A DNA stretch of 64,000 nucleotides. It comes from Acididesulfobacillus acetoxydans (GTDB taxonomy: Bacteria > Bacillota > Desulfitobacteriia > Desulfitobacteriales > Desulfitobacteriaceae). The notes under the pieces are model-generated. The model was not told the DNA's origin. It did not search any database and saw only the letters and a program-made list of their open reading frames with translations. The stretch lies in the NCBI RefSeq assembly GCF_900016645.1, contig NZ_CDGJ01000033.1; one strand, given 5' to 3'. The translations under genes were made by a program, and so were the position numbers. Positions 34,505-43,578 of this stretch are shown one piece after another (position 1 is the stretch's first letter; every line of letters starts with the position of its first letter).

Positions 34505-35959
34505 ATGCGTTACGGCGAGGGTGAGCGCGAATCTTATGTCTCCGACAATTACATAATAAAACCTGAAGGGACCCGCACGGTTCGTCTGGTAACTCTGGGC
34601 TGCAAAGTGAACCAGACCGAAAGCGAGGCAGTCGCTCAGATTTTCCGGGACGCGGGTTATCAGGTCCGGCGGGAGGACGGGCCGGCCGAAGTGGTCGTGA
34701 TCAATACCTGCACGGTCACGAACAGCGGCGACAGCAAATCCCGCCAGACGATCAGGCGCATGATTAAAGCCTACCCGGGGAGCTTTGTCATCGTCATGGG
34801 CTGTTATGCTCAAACTTCCCCGGGAGAGGTCTTAAAGATTGAGGGAGTGGACCTGGTCGTAGGGACTCAGGATCGGGGGCGGATCCTCGAACTGATGGAG
34901 GCTGTCCGGGCCGCCCGGAAGCCGCGGAGCGCCGTGCACGATATAGGGAGCGCCAAAGATTTCGAAGAACTGCCGCTGCTTGAAGGCGAAAGCCGCACCA
35001 GAGCCACCCTCAAAATCGAAGACGGGTGCAATCAATTCTGTACCTACTGTATCATTCCGTATGCCCGCGGTCCGGTGCGCAGCCGCCGCCCGGAAAACGT
35101 CTTAGCGGAGGCCCGCAAACTGGTGTCGGCCGGATACAAAGAGATCGTTGTGACCGGAATCCACACCGGTGCCTATGGCCGGGATTTGACGGAGAATTGG
35201 GATCTGGCGCGCTTGGTTGAGGGTCTTGGCGAGATCCCCGGACTCAGACGCCTGCGTCTAAGCTCGATTGAGCCCGTGGAATTCACGTCCGGCCTGATCG
35301 AGACCATCCGGGAGAGTAAGGTCGTCTGCCGCCATTTACACATCCCTTTGCAAAGCGGGAGTGAAACGGTCCTGCGGCGCATGCACCGCCCCTACACCCC
35401 GGCGGACTACAAAAGGTTATTGGAGAGATTGCGGGAGGCGATGCCCGGTCTGGCGATCACGACGGATGTAATCGTCGGTTTTCCGGGCGAAACCGAAGAA
35501 GACTGGCAAGAGGCCCTGACCTTTGTGGAAAGCTGCGGCTTTGCGGGAATTCACGTGTTTCCGTACTCCAGGCGCGAGGGCACGCCGGCCGCCCGTTACC
35601 CGGGGCAGATCAGTCATCGTGTCAAGCAACGGCGGGCACGGGAGATGCTGGCCTTGGCCCGTGCCGGGCGGGAGCGCTACAAACGCGCTTTTGTCGGGAA
35701 AACGGTGGAAGTTTTGCTGGAGACGGTGGATGCGGACGGCTCGGCTTTCGGGCACAGCGGGAATTATCTCGGTGTCCGTTTGCCGCCGGTCCCCGCAGGT
35801 GGTTCCCGCCGTTTCCCGGGGATGCCGGTTGAGGTGGCGTTAGCCGAGGAGAACCTCGACTTGGACGGGTCTGGAGAATACCTCGATTTGGACGGGTGTG
35901 AGGAAAACTCGGCAGGCTCGGCAGGTGCCGGGATCGCCCGAGTGAGCGCTCCCGGCTGA
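34505..35959 (+). CDS. mtaB: tRNA (t6A37) methylthiotransferase MtaB
   Basis: Converts N6-threonylcarbamoyladenosine at tRNA position 37 to its 2-methylthio form. 484 aa. The UPF0004 domain carries cluster cysteines in TLGCKVNQTE, INTCTVTNSGD and MGCYAQ; the radical-SAM domain carries DGCNQFCTYCIIPYARG; a TRAM-like domain follows. MtaB rather than MiaB/RimO is supported by TLGCKVNQ and by the location after rsmE. The last 35 residues are atypical, with a duplicated (Y)LDLDG unit and a Gly/Ala/Ser-rich end, from a DNA duplication of TCGA(C/T)TTGGACGGGT at about 35857 and 35882. Confidence 0.93.
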   Translation: MRYGEGERESYVSDNYIIKPEGTRTVRLVTLGCKVNQTESEAVAQIFRDAGYQVRREDGPAEVVVINTCTVTNSGDSKSRQTIRRMIKAYPGSFVIVMGCYAQTSPGEVLKIEGVDLVVGTQDRGRILELMEAVRAARKPRSAVHDIGSAKDFEELPLLEGESRTRATLKIEDGCNQFCTYCIIPYARGPVRSRRPENVLAEARKLVSAGYKEIVVTGIHTGAYGRDLTENWDLARLVEGLGEIPGLRRLRLSSIEPVEFTSGLIETIRESKVVCRHLHIPLQSGSETVLRRMHRPYTPADYKRLLERLREAMPGLAITTDVIVGFPGETEEDWQEALTFVESCGFAGIHVFPYSRREGTPAARYPGQISHRVKQRRAREMLALARAGRERYKRAFVGKTVEVLLETVDADGSAFGHSGNYLGVRLPPVPAGGSRRFPGMPVEVALAEENLDLDGSGEYLDLDGCEENSAGSAGAGIARVSAPG

Positions 35960-36068
35960 ATGAGCGATCGGCTGAATGAGAGCAGCCGCAAGTTTTCTTA
36001 TCCCACGGAAGACTTTGTTTAGACTTATGTTTTCTGATGAGGAAGTAAAAGTCGAGGGGGTTCGTTTT

Positions 36069-36413
36069 ATGTCAGATTGTCTCTTCTGTAAAATCGCCCA
36101 AAAGGAAATTCCCAGTAAAATTGTTTACGAGGACGCGCAGATCATGGCTTTTGCCGATATTAACCCGGTGGCACCCGTTCATATCCTTTTGATTCCCAAA
36201 AAGCATTTGCTCAGCGTCAACGATATAATGGAGGAAGATGAGGCTCTGATTGGCCGCATTTTCGCTGCGATCAAAGAGTTGGCACGCAAGCTGGAAATTG
36301 CCGAATCGGGTTATCGGGTGGTGACAAATACGGGTACAGACGGGGGTCAGGTGGTCGGACATCTTCATTTTCACCTCATCGGCGGCAGGGCCTTGCGGGC
36401 CGGCTTAGGCTGA
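36069..36413 (+). CDS. HIT-family (histidine triad) protein
   Basis: 114 aa from the ATG at 36069; GAGGGGG is eight bases upstream. Histidine triad hydrolase/transferase for purine mononucleotide derivatives. DCLFCKIAQKEIPSKIVYED at the N-terminus includes the CxxC pair of the HinT-like branch, and the catalytic HxHxH appears as VGHLHFHLIGG near residues 95-105. The upstream extension of the frame is not plausible coding. Found near mtaB/rpsU in many Clostridia. Confidence 0.93.
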   Translation: MSDCLFCKIAQKEIPSKIVYEDAQIMAFADINPVAPVHILLIPKKHLLSVNDIMEEDEALIGRIFAAIKELARKLEIAESGYRVVTNTGTDGGQVVGHLHFHLIGGRALRAGLG

Positions 36414-36496
36414 AAAGTGGCTGGGGGTGCTGTGCCTATCAATATCAATGGGCATACCCCGGCCCTGTCACAGGCCTTTGGTCACGGGCCCTCGAC

Positions 36497-36525
36497 TTGA
36501 CTCGCCTAGGTTCATCCAGTATAAT
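36497..36525 (+). promoter_or_regulatory. Sigma-A promoter of rpsU-yqeY
   Basis: TTGACT (36497-36502), a 17-bp spacer and TATAAT (36520-36525); strong and well placed 43 bases before the rpsU start. Confidence 0.8.
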
Positions 36526-36567
36526 CAGATAGTGTACTTTGATGATCCAGTGGAGGGAGGGATATAA

Positions 36568-36744
36568 ATGAGTGAAATCAAAGTTGGTAAAAACGAATCC
36601 CTAGATAGTGCACTCCGCCGGTTCAAGCGTACCTGTCAGCGTTCCGGAGTTTTATCTGAAGTCCGCAAACATGAACATTATGAAAAACCCAGCGTACGGA
36701 AGAAAAAGAAGTCCGAAGCCGCGCGCAAACGCAAGTTTAAGTAA
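36568..36744 (+). CDS. rpsU: 30S ribosomal protein S21
   Basis: 58-aa basic protein. It begins SEIKVGKNESLDSALRRFKR and continues TCQRSGVLSEVRKHEHYEKPSVRKKKK, the full S21 pattern, ending in a Lys/Arg tail. The ATG follows GGAGGGAGG, and a strong promoter lies upstream. S21 helps the 30S subunit at initiation. It is followed by yqeY after a few bases, as usual in Firmicutes. Confidence 0.97.
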   Translation: MSEIKVGKNESLDSALRRFKRTCQRSGVLSEVRKHEHYEKPSVRKKKKSEAARKRKFK

Positions 36745-36756
36745 GGAGTGGCTCAG

Positions 36757-37209
36757 TTGTCCCTGAAGGATCGCCTTGTTGAGGATATGAAGGCTGCCAT
36801 GAAGGCCAAAGAGGAGGGGAAGGTTAGGCTTTCCGTTATCCGCATGGCCAGGGCCGCCATAAAGAATGCTGAGATAGATAAGAGACAAGATTTTAACGAT
36901 GCCCAGGTCACCGAAGTCCTGGCGCGAGAGGTCAAGATGCGTCGTGACTCCTTGACAGAGTTTGCTAAAGCGGGTCGCCCCGAAGCGGTTAAGAGCTTGG
37001 AGAAGGAAATCGCCATTCTGATGGAATACCTTCCTCAACAGCTTTCCGCAGGGGAGATACGTGAGCTGGCTCAGGCTGTCATCGCCGAGGTGGGGGCCGG
37101 GAGTGCCAAGGATTTGGGCAAGGTTATGGGGGCCTTGACCCCTAAGACCAAGGGGCGTGCGGACGGCAGACTGGTTAACCAGATCGTGCGCGAACTCCTG
37201 GACGCCTGA
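36757..37209 (+). CDS. yqeY: GatB/YqeY domain protein
   Basis: 150 aa. YqeY proteins share the tRNA-binding helical tail of the GatB amidotransferase subunit but have no catalytic part; the role is unclear. Seen: SLKDRLVEDMKAAMKAKEEGK at the N-terminus and QLSAGEIRELAQAVIAEVGA...KDLGKVMGALTPKTKGRADGRLVNQIVRELL at the end. The TTG at 36757 is preferred (GGAG eight bases upstream, length as in the family); GTG 36748 is too close to the ribosome site. Confidence 0.92.
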   Translation: MSLKDRLVEDMKAAMKAKEEGKVRLSVIRMARAAIKNAEIDKRQDFNDAQVTEVLAREVKMRRDSLTEFAKAGRPEAVKSLEKEIAILMEYLPQQLSAGEIRELAQAVIAEVGAGSAKDLGKVMGALTPKTKGRADGRLVNQIVRELLDA

Positions 37210-37229
37210 AAGAACCATACATGAGCGAG

Positions 37230-37259
37230 AAACCCGGTCTTTTTCAGGCCGGGTTTTTC
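37230..37259 (+). terminator. Rho-independent terminator after yqeY
   Basis: AAACCCGG pairs with CCGGGTTT and is followed by TTCTT, 20 bases after the yqeY stop. Confidence 0.85.
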
Positions 37260-37436
37260 TTACCTATGAAACGATAGTTTTTCCAAGGATAAGAAGACTT
37301 ACGTCAGCCGCCATCGCTAACGCTTGCCCCCATTGGGGACAAGGGCGGCTATATCGTTTCGCTCTGTTGAACGGACAGTTTATGAATGTTCCTTTGTCGT
37401 ATCAGACAGTCCGGCTTTTCCGTGAGAGCCCGCTCT

Positions 37437-37490
37437 GATCTCCGGCCTCTGGTCTCCGGCCTCTGATCTCTGGCCTCTGATCTCTGGTAC
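37437..37490. repeat. 14-bp period tandem repeat (CTCTGATCTCTGGC type)
   Basis: About four degenerate 14-bp units of CTCTGATCTCCGGC. It is the reverse complement of the CCGGAGGTCAGAAG repeats near 31117, 52083 and 62836. The rest of the 37260-37590 gap shows no gene. Confidence 0.7.
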
Positions 37491-37590
37491 GGCTTGTATA
37501 TTCTGTTCTTCTCCCTCATAAACATCTAGAAGGGCCTGGCCCAGGGGCCTGTTCGGCTTGTTCTGGAGTCAAGGCCGCCATAAGGGAGGG

Positions 37591-37881
37591 ATGAAGGTGT
37601 TTGGCAAGCTGCAAAAGACCATGGGTGAAGTTTTGGAACTTCCTCCCGATGTGATGGGAGACGGACCCAAGATAACGGTCACGGGGCGGAAACAAGTCTA
37701 TATCGAAAATTATAAGGAAATTGTGACGTTCTCAGGCGAGAAGATTTCCCTGGCCACGAGTGAAGGGGAACTTTATGTGACGGGGAAAGCCCTGGTTTTG
37801 AAAACGGTACTGCCTGCGGAGCTCCAGATCGAAGGCGAATTTATTTCCCTCGGCTACCTCTCGGACAAGGGAGGGGAATGA
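37591..37881 (+). CDS. yqfC: Sporulation protein YqfC
   Basis: 96 aa (94 if the GTG at 37597 is used, which stands at better spacing from AGGGAGGG). The YqfC family, made in the mother cell during sporulation, has the core LELPPDVMGDGPKITVTGRKQVYIENYKEIVTFSGEKISL and a final YLSDKGGE-like tail. It is directly followed by yqfD with overlapping ribosome site, the conserved sporulation pair, and then phoH. The presence of this pair marks a spore former. Confidence 0.9.
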   Translation: MKVFGKLQKTMGEVLELPPDVMGDGPKITVTGRKQVYIENYKEIVTFSGEKISLATSEGELYVTGKALVLKTVLPAELQIEGEFISLGYLSDKGGE

Positions 37882-37882
37882 A

Positions 37883-39076
37883 ATGTTCGCTCGCCTTACG
37901 GCATTTTGGCGGGGACGAGTGCACTTCGCGGTTAGGTGCGGAAATCCCGCGGCTTTTATTAACGCGACTTTGCAAGATGGAATTACCCTGTTCCATATGC
38001 AAAAGGCGAAATACGGCTTACGGGCCCAGGTGTCTCTGCAAGATTTCCCGCGGCTGCGGCGGGCGGCCCGGCGTGCCCGGGCGCAGGTAAAGATTACCGC
38101 CCGTTACGGCTGGCCGTTTATCGCCGCGCGTTGGCGGAGGCGCAAAGGACTGCTGGTCGGGTTGGTGCTGGTCGCGGTGGCTCTCAGTATTCTCTCCCAG
38201 TTGGTCCTCTTTATTTCGGTTAACGGCAATAAAAAGATCAGCAGTGCGGAACTCCTACAGAAAGCTCAATCCTTAGGGCTCAAGTCTTGGGTGTGGCACA
38301 AGAACCTGGACCTGGACCGGATCGCCACGGGCTTGGAGGATAGTTTCCCGGATTTGGCCTGGGTGGGTATTGACCGGAACGGTACCCATGTACAAATTAA
38401 CGTTGCGGAAAAAATTCGTCCCAAAGCCCCGGCCGAGGAAGGAAACCTGGTCGCCGCCCGGGCGGGCGTGGTCGAGCAGGTTATCGTCATTCAGGGAGTG
38501 GCCCAGGTGCACGAAGGGGAGACGGTGCGGGCGGGGCAGGTCTTAATTGCCAAAGCGCCTCCGGCAAGTCCCTTGGCCAAAGCTGGGACGGCTCCGCCGC
38601 CGGCGCGGGCCAAGGGTTTCGTGCGGGGACGGGTTTGGTACAGTGCGGAAGCGACTGTGCCCCTGAAAGAAGACAAGGTCGCGGCTACAGGAAGAGTCGG
38701 CACGGGCTGGGGTATAAAAATCGGGCCGAGAGTCATAATGGTAACGACACCGGAATCGCCTTATCCCTTGGTACGAAAAGATGTTATAGCCAGGCCCCTT
38801 CTGACCTGGAGGAATTGGCGCTTTCCTGTCGAAGTTATTATGGTCCGCTATCAAGAGTTGCAACAGGTTCATCTGACCCATTCGCCCGAGGAAGCGCGCC
38901 GGCTGGCGGAAGAACGGGCGCGAGCGGAGGTTCAAAGTAAAATTACACCCGGCGCCACGCCTTTGGCGGAGAAGGTCCTGGTTATGCCCGGCCCGGATAC
39001 GGCCGTGAGGGTGAGGGTTGAAGAGGAAACATTTGAGGATTTGGCCGTATATGCAAATGCGAACGGAGGCGAATAG
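37883..39076 (+). CDS. yqfD: Sporulation protein YqfD
   Basis: 397 aa. The N-terminal part is basic, with FLDRGR-like NPAAFINATLQDGITLFHMQK, then a single strong membrane helix (LLVGLVLVAVALSILSQLVLFISV, about 91-114), followed by a FtsQ/POTRA-like region and LSEAEAxxLA-like repeats near the end (LTHSPEEARRLAEERARAE). YqfD is needed for normal spore formation in Bacillus. GGGAGGGGA overlaps the yqfC end. The segment around residues 218-235 (PPASPLAKAGTAPPPARAKG) is an Ala/Pro-rich insert. Confidence 0.9.
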   Translation: MFARLTAFWRGRVHFAVRCGNPAAFINATLQDGITLFHMQKAKYGLRAQVSLQDFPRLRRAARRARAQVKITARYGWPFIAARWRRRKGLLVGLVLVAVALSILSQLVLFISVNGNKKISSAELLQKAQSLGLKSWVWHKNLDLDRIATGLEDSFPDLAWVGIDRNGTHVQINVAEKIRPKAPAEEGNLVAARAGVVEQVIVIQGVAQVHEGETVRAGQVLIAKAPPASPLAKAGTAPPPARAKGFVRGRVWYSAEATVPLKEDKVAATGRVGTGWGIKIGPRVIMVTTPESPYPLVRKDVIARPLLTWRNWRFPVEVIMVRYQELQQVHLTHSPEEARRLAEERARAEVQSKITPGATPLAEKVLVMPGPDTAVRVRVEEETFEDLAVYANANGGE

Positions 39077-39097
39077 CTAACGGAGGCCAGGTTATTC

Positions 39098-40054
39098 TTG
39101 CGCGATGCCAATGAAGCCATGAACTTGCTGGGCTTGGAAGACAGCCACTTGCGCCTGTTGGAAGAGCGCCTGGGCGCGAAATGTGTCCTGCGGGGCGAAG
39201 AGATGGTTATTTCAGGTGAGAAGGAAGAAGTTGAACAGACGGAGGCGGTTGCTCAGGAGCTTCTGCTCACGGTTCGGCAAGGACACTGCCTGACACCGGC
39301 AGACGTTTCTTATATCATTACGCAAGTCCAAGAGGGACAGGAGGGCGGCATGGCCGACGCCCTGACCAGAGTGGTGGCCATGACCCACCGCGGGCGTCCC
39401 ATTAAAGCGAAGACTCTTGGTCAGGCGGAGTATCTGAAAGCGCTCGAGAAAAGCACGGTTGTTTTCGGCATAGGCCCGGCGGGCACGGGGAAGACGTACC
39501 TGGCGGTCGTCATGGCGGTCAGAGCCTTGCGGGCCAAAAATGTGAACCGGATTGTCTTGACCCGTCCGGCCGTGGAGGCGGGTGAGAAGCTGGGTTTCTT
39601 GCCCGGGGACGTGCAGGAAAAGGTGGATCCTTACCTCAGACCTTTGTACGACGCGCTCTACGATTTGCTGGGGGTGGAGACGGCCCAGCGCTATGTGGAG
39701 AAAGAAATCATAGAGATCGCCCCTTTGGCTTATATGCGCGGGAGGACGTTAGACGATTCTTTTATCATTCTGGACGAGGCGCAAAATACGACGCCGGAGC
39801 AGATGAAGATGTTCCTGACCCGTCTGGGCTACAGTTCTCAGGCTGTGGTGACAGGCGACGTGACTCAGGTTGATTTGCCGCGTGGGCATTATTCCGGTTT
39901 GGTTGAAGTTCAGCATATCTTGCACGGTATTCCCGGCATCGTGTTTCACTACTTCACGGCCGCGGATGTCGTGCGCAATCCGCTTGTACAGAAAATCATT
40001 CAGGCTTATGAGCGCGAAGCCGACCGGACCGGCCAAAAGGAAGGATCTTTTTGA
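39098..40054 (+). CDS. phoH: PhoH family P-loop ATPase
   Basis: 318 aa. Walker A GPAGTGKT near residues 126-133 and Walker B FIILDEAQN near 222-230, both in the PhoH pattern with HRGRPIKAKTLGQAEYLKAL before the P-loop and TGDVTQVDLP after. An RNA-related ATPase, often encoded beside the RNase ybeY, as here (two genes downstream). Start TTG at 39098 with GGAGGCCAGG upstream; an ATG at 39119 is possible. The TGA overlaps the TTG of pgpH. Confidence 0.94.
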   Translation: MRDANEAMNLLGLEDSHLRLLEERLGAKCVLRGEEMVISGEKEEVEQTEAVAQELLLTVRQGHCLTPADVSYIITQVQEGQEGGMADALTRVVAMTHRGRPIKAKTLGQAEYLKALEKSTVVFGIGPAGTGKTYLAVVMAVRALRAKNVNRIVLTRPAVEAGEKLGFLPGDVQEKVDPYLRPLYDALYDLLGVETAQRYVEKEIIEIAPLAYMRGRTLDDSFIILDEAQNTTPEQMKMFLTRLGYSSQAVVTGDVTQVDLPRGHYSGLVEVQHILHGIPGIVFHYFTAADVVRNPLVQKIIQAYEREADRTGQKEGSF

Positions 40055-42399
40055 AACCAGTGTGGAGGCCTCCGGCCTTTTTGGATAAGTTTGTTCCCAA
40101 CACCCTGTGGCGGCGTGTGATCGCTTTGGCGGTGTATTTCCTGGTGTTCACGTTCTTGCTCTCTTCGGGGCTTTTTGTGACCAAAGTTAATATTAAGGTC
40201 GGCGAACCGAGTCCGGCTACTATTTCAGCCCCTTGGGCCATGGACGTGAAAGATATGGAGCGCTTCCGCCAGGATCAGGCGGCGGCGGAAAAGGCGACTC
40301 CTCCCGTCTACAAACCGGATGACAGCTATTTGAGCGGGCTGGCCAACGACTTGGACCAATCATTCAGCGCCCTGCGCTCGGCGGTTGCTTCCGGGACGGA
40401 TTCCGCGGCTAAAGCCGCGCATTTGCGCCAAACGTCGCCGTTCACCGCTCTGCCCGAGGGAGTGTTGGTGACCTTGGTCAGTACCAAGGCCGACAGCTCG
40501 AACGCTACGGAGCAGACGGCCAATCAAATCATCTTGGGCGATGCCCGCGATCTCCAATACGGCGCCCGCACGGAGGCCGACGTCGCGCCCCTGCGTGACC
40601 GGATGAAGCAGGACATCAACCGGAGTGCGCTGTCAGACGAAATGAAGGTGTTTCTCCAGGCCTTTGTCGATTACAGGGTGACCCAGCCGACCTTGGTGAA
40701 AGACAAAGAGGCGACGGCCCAGCTGGCTAAGGAAAACGCGGATAAAATCAATATCCAAAACTATACGGTGCACTACCAAGCGAACCAGAAAATAATCGGG
40801 GTTGGGGAAATTGTTGACAGCAAGGCTTTTCAGGTCTTGGAAGCCTATGGGTTCGTCAACAGCAATTCCGCCTTGCGCTTGGTCGGCGGGATCGCGGTTA
40901 TCGTCTTATTGGGGATGGGGGCGCTCTTGGCTTTTGCTTATCAATACAAGCCTCAGATTTTCGCTTCCACACGTAAGCTTGTGCTCGTCGGTTTGACAAT
41001 GGCTTTGGTTCTGTCCATCGCCAAGGGAATCAATGCTCTGAATTTAGGAGCCCAATATACTTCTCTGACCGGGTTCCTTATTCCGGTGGCCTGGGCCACC
41101 ACAGCTGTGGCAATTCTGGCGGATGCCGAGCTGGGGGTGGTCGTGGCTCTGGTGCTAGCCGTGTTTGTGGCAGTCCTGGTAGACCCCCGTTTGGAGACAG
41201 CCGTGGGTCTTCAGGTGGGTTTAGTGGCCCTCTTCGGTGGAGTGACGGGTGTACACAGCGTATCCCGCTTGAGCCAGAGGTCGGATTTAGCGAGGGCGGG
41301 CCTGTTCGTATCGGCGGTCAATGTCCTGGTTGTGAGCGGAATCGACTTGATGTCGGGCGCACAACTGACCGTTTGGGCGGTGGGTCTGATTCTGGCAGTA
41401 GTGAACGGGATTGCTTCTTCCGTCTTAACAGTGGGGACCTTGCATTGGTTCGAATCCGGCTTTCAGATTACATCGGCGGTGAGGCTGCTGGAGCTTTCCA
41501 ATCCGAACAGGCCGCTTCTGAAGAGGCTTCTGGTCGAAGCTCCCGGAACTTATCATCACAGTATCTTAGTGGGCAACCTGGCGGAGGCGGCGGCCGAAGA
41601 GATTCATGCCGATGCCACCCTGGTCCGGGTGGGTTCTATGTATCACGATATCGGAAAGTTAAAGCGACCTTACTTTTTTATCGAGAACCAATTTGCCCAG
41701 GACAATCCTCACGACAAGATTGCTCCCACCCTAAGTTCCTTGATCATAACCTCCCATGTGAAAGACGGTTTGGAACTGGCCAGGGAGGACAAGCTCCCCG
41801 AACCGGTGACGAACATTATCAGCCAGCATCATGGAGATTCCTTAGTCACCTTTTTTTATCACAAGGCACTTGAAGAGAACGAGGAAGTCCCCGAAGAGGC
41901 CTTCCGCTACGATGCACCCAGGCCCCAGAGCAAGGAGGCGGCTCTGGTCAGCCTGGCGGACAGTGTGGAGGCAGCGGTCCGTTCCCTGCGTCAGCCTACC
42001 CCCGGGAGGATAGAGGGGCTGGTCAGAAAGATCATTAAGGAGAAGTTCAATGACGATCAACTGGATCAATGCGACCTGACCTTCCGGGATCTTGACCGAA
42101 TTGCCATGGCATTTGTACGGGTATTGAGCGGTATTTTTCACTCGCGGGTTGAGTACCCCGAATTACCTGCCGGTAAAAGCGGCTCTTCCGAGGGGGCGAA
42201 GCGGGCCAATCAGGCCACGAAACATGCCGAAAAGCCGCCTGCGGAGAAAGCGGCAGACAAGAGGACCGAGCAGACGCCGGAAGGCAAAGCCGGGGAGAAA
42301 CCTGACGGGACGGCGGCGGATAAGCAGAGCGGAGGGCCCGCGGAGAAGATATCCCGCGCGGAAGAAAAACCGGCGGGGGCCGGGGAGCACTGTGAGTAA
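40051..42399 (+). CDS. pgpH: 7TM-HD cyclic-di-AMP phosphodiesterase PgpH (YqfF)
   Basis: 782 aa, TTG start after AAGGAAGG, overlapping phoH by 4 bases. One N-terminal helix, an extracellular 7TMR-HD domain (about 50-265), seven helices (about 275-470), and a cytoplasmic HD domain: PGTYHHSILVGNLAEAAAEEI, SMYHDIGKLKRPYFF with the metal HD near 533, ITSHVKDGLELA and ISQHHGDSLVTFFYHKA. It degrades c-di-AMP. The last 80 residues are a Lys/Glu/Pro/Ala-rich low-complexity tail (EKPPAEKAADKRTEQTPEGK) not typical of PgpH. Standard place between phoH and ybeY. Confidence 0.94.
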   Translation: MKPVWRPPAFLDKFVPNTLWRRVIALAVYFLVFTFLLSSGLFVTKVNIKVGEPSPATISAPWAMDVKDMERFRQDQAAAEKATPPVYKPDDSYLSGLANDLDQSFSALRSAVASGTDSAAKAAHLRQTSPFTALPEGVLVTLVSTKADSSNATEQTANQIILGDARDLQYGARTEADVAPLRDRMKQDINRSALSDEMKVFLQAFVDYRVTQPTLVKDKEATAQLAKENADKINIQNYTVHYQANQKIIGVGEIVDSKAFQVLEAYGFVNSNSALRLVGGIAVIVLLGMGALLAFAYQYKPQIFASTRKLVLVGLTMALVLSIAKGINALNLGAQYTSLTGFLIPVAWATTAVAILADAELGVVVALVLAVFVAVLVDPRLETAVGLQVGLVALFGGVTGVHSVSRLSQRSDLARAGLFVSAVNVLVVSGIDLMSGAQLTVWAVGLILAVVNGIASSVLTVGTLHWFESGFQITSAVRLLELSNPNRPLLKRLLVEAPGTYHHSILVGNLAEAAAEEIHADATLVRVGSMYHDIGKLKRPYFFIENQFAQDNPHDKIAPTLSSLIITSHVKDGLELAREDKLPEPVTNIISQHHGDSLVTFFYHKALEENEEVPEEAFRYDAPRPQSKEAALVSLADSVEAAVRSLRQPTPGRIEGLVRKIIKEKFNDDQLDQCDLTFRDLDRIAMAFVRVLSGIFHSRVEYPELPAGKSGSSEGAKRANQATKHAEKPPAEKAADKRTEQTPEGKAGEKPDGTAADKQSGGPAEKISRAEEKPAGAGEHCE

Positions 42400-42659
42400 A
42401 GAGTGAGGACAGGACTTCAGAGTCAATGTGTGAAGGGCGGACGTTCGGGGGGGTTAGGCGAGTGGGGTCTGCAGGCAAGCAGGACGTGCGGGCCGGTGCG
42501 GGCGGGGTGTGTGAGCAGGCAGGATGTGCGGGTGAGTGGGGTATGCGTACCAAGTGACTCGGGCGTCAGCGCCGCTGAAACGTAAAGTGACTTTGGCCTT
42601 GGGGGCAGTGAATTCGAGCCCGGAGTTGCGTGTAATCAGGTGAAGCGGAGTGAAATAAT
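42400..42659. repeat. GC-rich degenerate repeat spacer between pgpH and ybeY
   Basis: 260 bases dominated by variations of GTGCGGGCGGGGTGTG and GAGCAGGCAGGATGTGCGGG (about 42465-42550). I see no gene in it. ybeY starts only after this spacer, with GGAGTGA before its ATG. Confidence 0.4.
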
Positions 42660-43139
42660 ATGCTGACTTTGGATATTCTCTGGGAAGAATCGTCTATTTC
42701 GGAACAAGCACGGGAGGAGTTGGGGCTCCGGATTGAACAGGGCATCCGGGCCGCTCTGCAAGCGGGGGCCGGGCCTGAGGAGGCGGAAATCAGCCTGACC
42801 CTCACGGATGACGCCGGGATCCGCGCGTTGAACCGAGAATACAGGCACCTTGACCGTCCTACGGATGTACTGTCTTTTGCCTTGCGGGAGCGGGACGATG
42901 AGGAGCCGGAAGTCTTGGACTTCGCAGATGAGATGCTGGGTGATATCGTAATCTCCGTCGAGCGCGCCCGGGCTCAGGCTGACGAATACGGACACCCTTT
43001 CCTGAGGGAGATCGTTTACCTGGCCGTGCATGGGACACTGCACCTTTTGGGATATGACCATGAGGAAAAGGCCGGGAAATCGGCCATGCGCGCCAAGGAA
43101 GAGGAAGCCATGGCCTTGCTGAATTTGAGCCGAAACTAG
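42660..43139 (+). CDS. ybeY: Endoribonuclease YbeY (16S rRNA maturation)
   Basis: 159 aa metal-dependent RNase for 16S rRNA 3' processing and ribosome quality control. The active-site triad appears as HGTLHLLGYDHEE near residues 122-134 (HxxxHxxxxxH), preceded by LTDDAGIRALNREYRHLDRPTDVLSFAL, the family hallmark. The start ATG at 42660 is supported by GGAGTGA. Next are dgkA, cdd and era, in the usual order. Confidence 0.95.
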   Translation: MLTLDILWEESSISEQAREELGLRIEQGIRAALQAGAGPEEAEISLTLTDDAGIRALNREYRHLDRPTDVLSFALRERDDEEPEVLDFADEMLGDIVISVERARAQADEYGHPFLREIVYLAVHGTLHLLGYDHEEKAGKSAMRAKEEEAMALLNLSRN

Positions 43140-43158
43140 GTGAAGGGGCAGATGGCGG

Positions 43159-43536
43159 ATGGAAAAGATCCACTACAGAGGTTTTTGGCGCAGCCTGAAC
43201 CAGGCTTGGCGAGGTCTGCACTATGTTTGGAAAACAGAAGGACATATGCAGTTTCACGCCTTCGCCGGGGTCTTGGTTTTGGCAGGGGCTTGGTGGTTTA
43301 GATTGGCCCGCTGGGAGTGGCTGTTGCTGTTCTACGCCATCGGCTCCGTGTTCTTGAGCGAAGTTTTGAACACGGCGGTTGAACTGGTTGTGGATTTAGT
43401 TCAGCCGAACTTTCACCCTTTGGCCGGTATGGCTAAAGATGTGGCTGCCGGCGCGGTACTGGTTACGGTCATTCAGGCTGTGATTATCGGCATCGGGCTT
43501 TTTTGGCTCCCAATGTGGCGTTGGATCGGAGGATAA
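43159..43536 (+). CDS. dgkA: Diacylglycerol/undecaprenol kinase DgkA
   Basis: Small membrane kinase of 125 aa with three helices. In Gram-positive bacteria this subfamily mainly phosphorylates undecaprenol. Motifs: SLNQAWRGLHYVWKTEGHMQFH near the N-terminus, the catalytic SEVLNTAVELVVDLV near residues 71-85, and AGMAKDVAAGAVLV after it. No extra phosphatase domain. An identical 12-base piece (GATCGGAGGATA) is present at its end and again 30 bases downstream, just before cdd. Confidence 0.94.
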   Translation: MEKIHYRGFWRSLNQAWRGLHYVWKTEGHMQFHAFAGVLVLAGAWWFRLARWEWLLLFYAIGSVFLSEVLNTAVELVVDLVQPNFHPLAGMAKDVAAGAVLVTVIQAVIIGIGLFWLPMWRWIGG

Positions 43537-43578
43537 GTGCTCGGCGGGCCGGTGCAACGGATCGGAGGATAGAGAACC

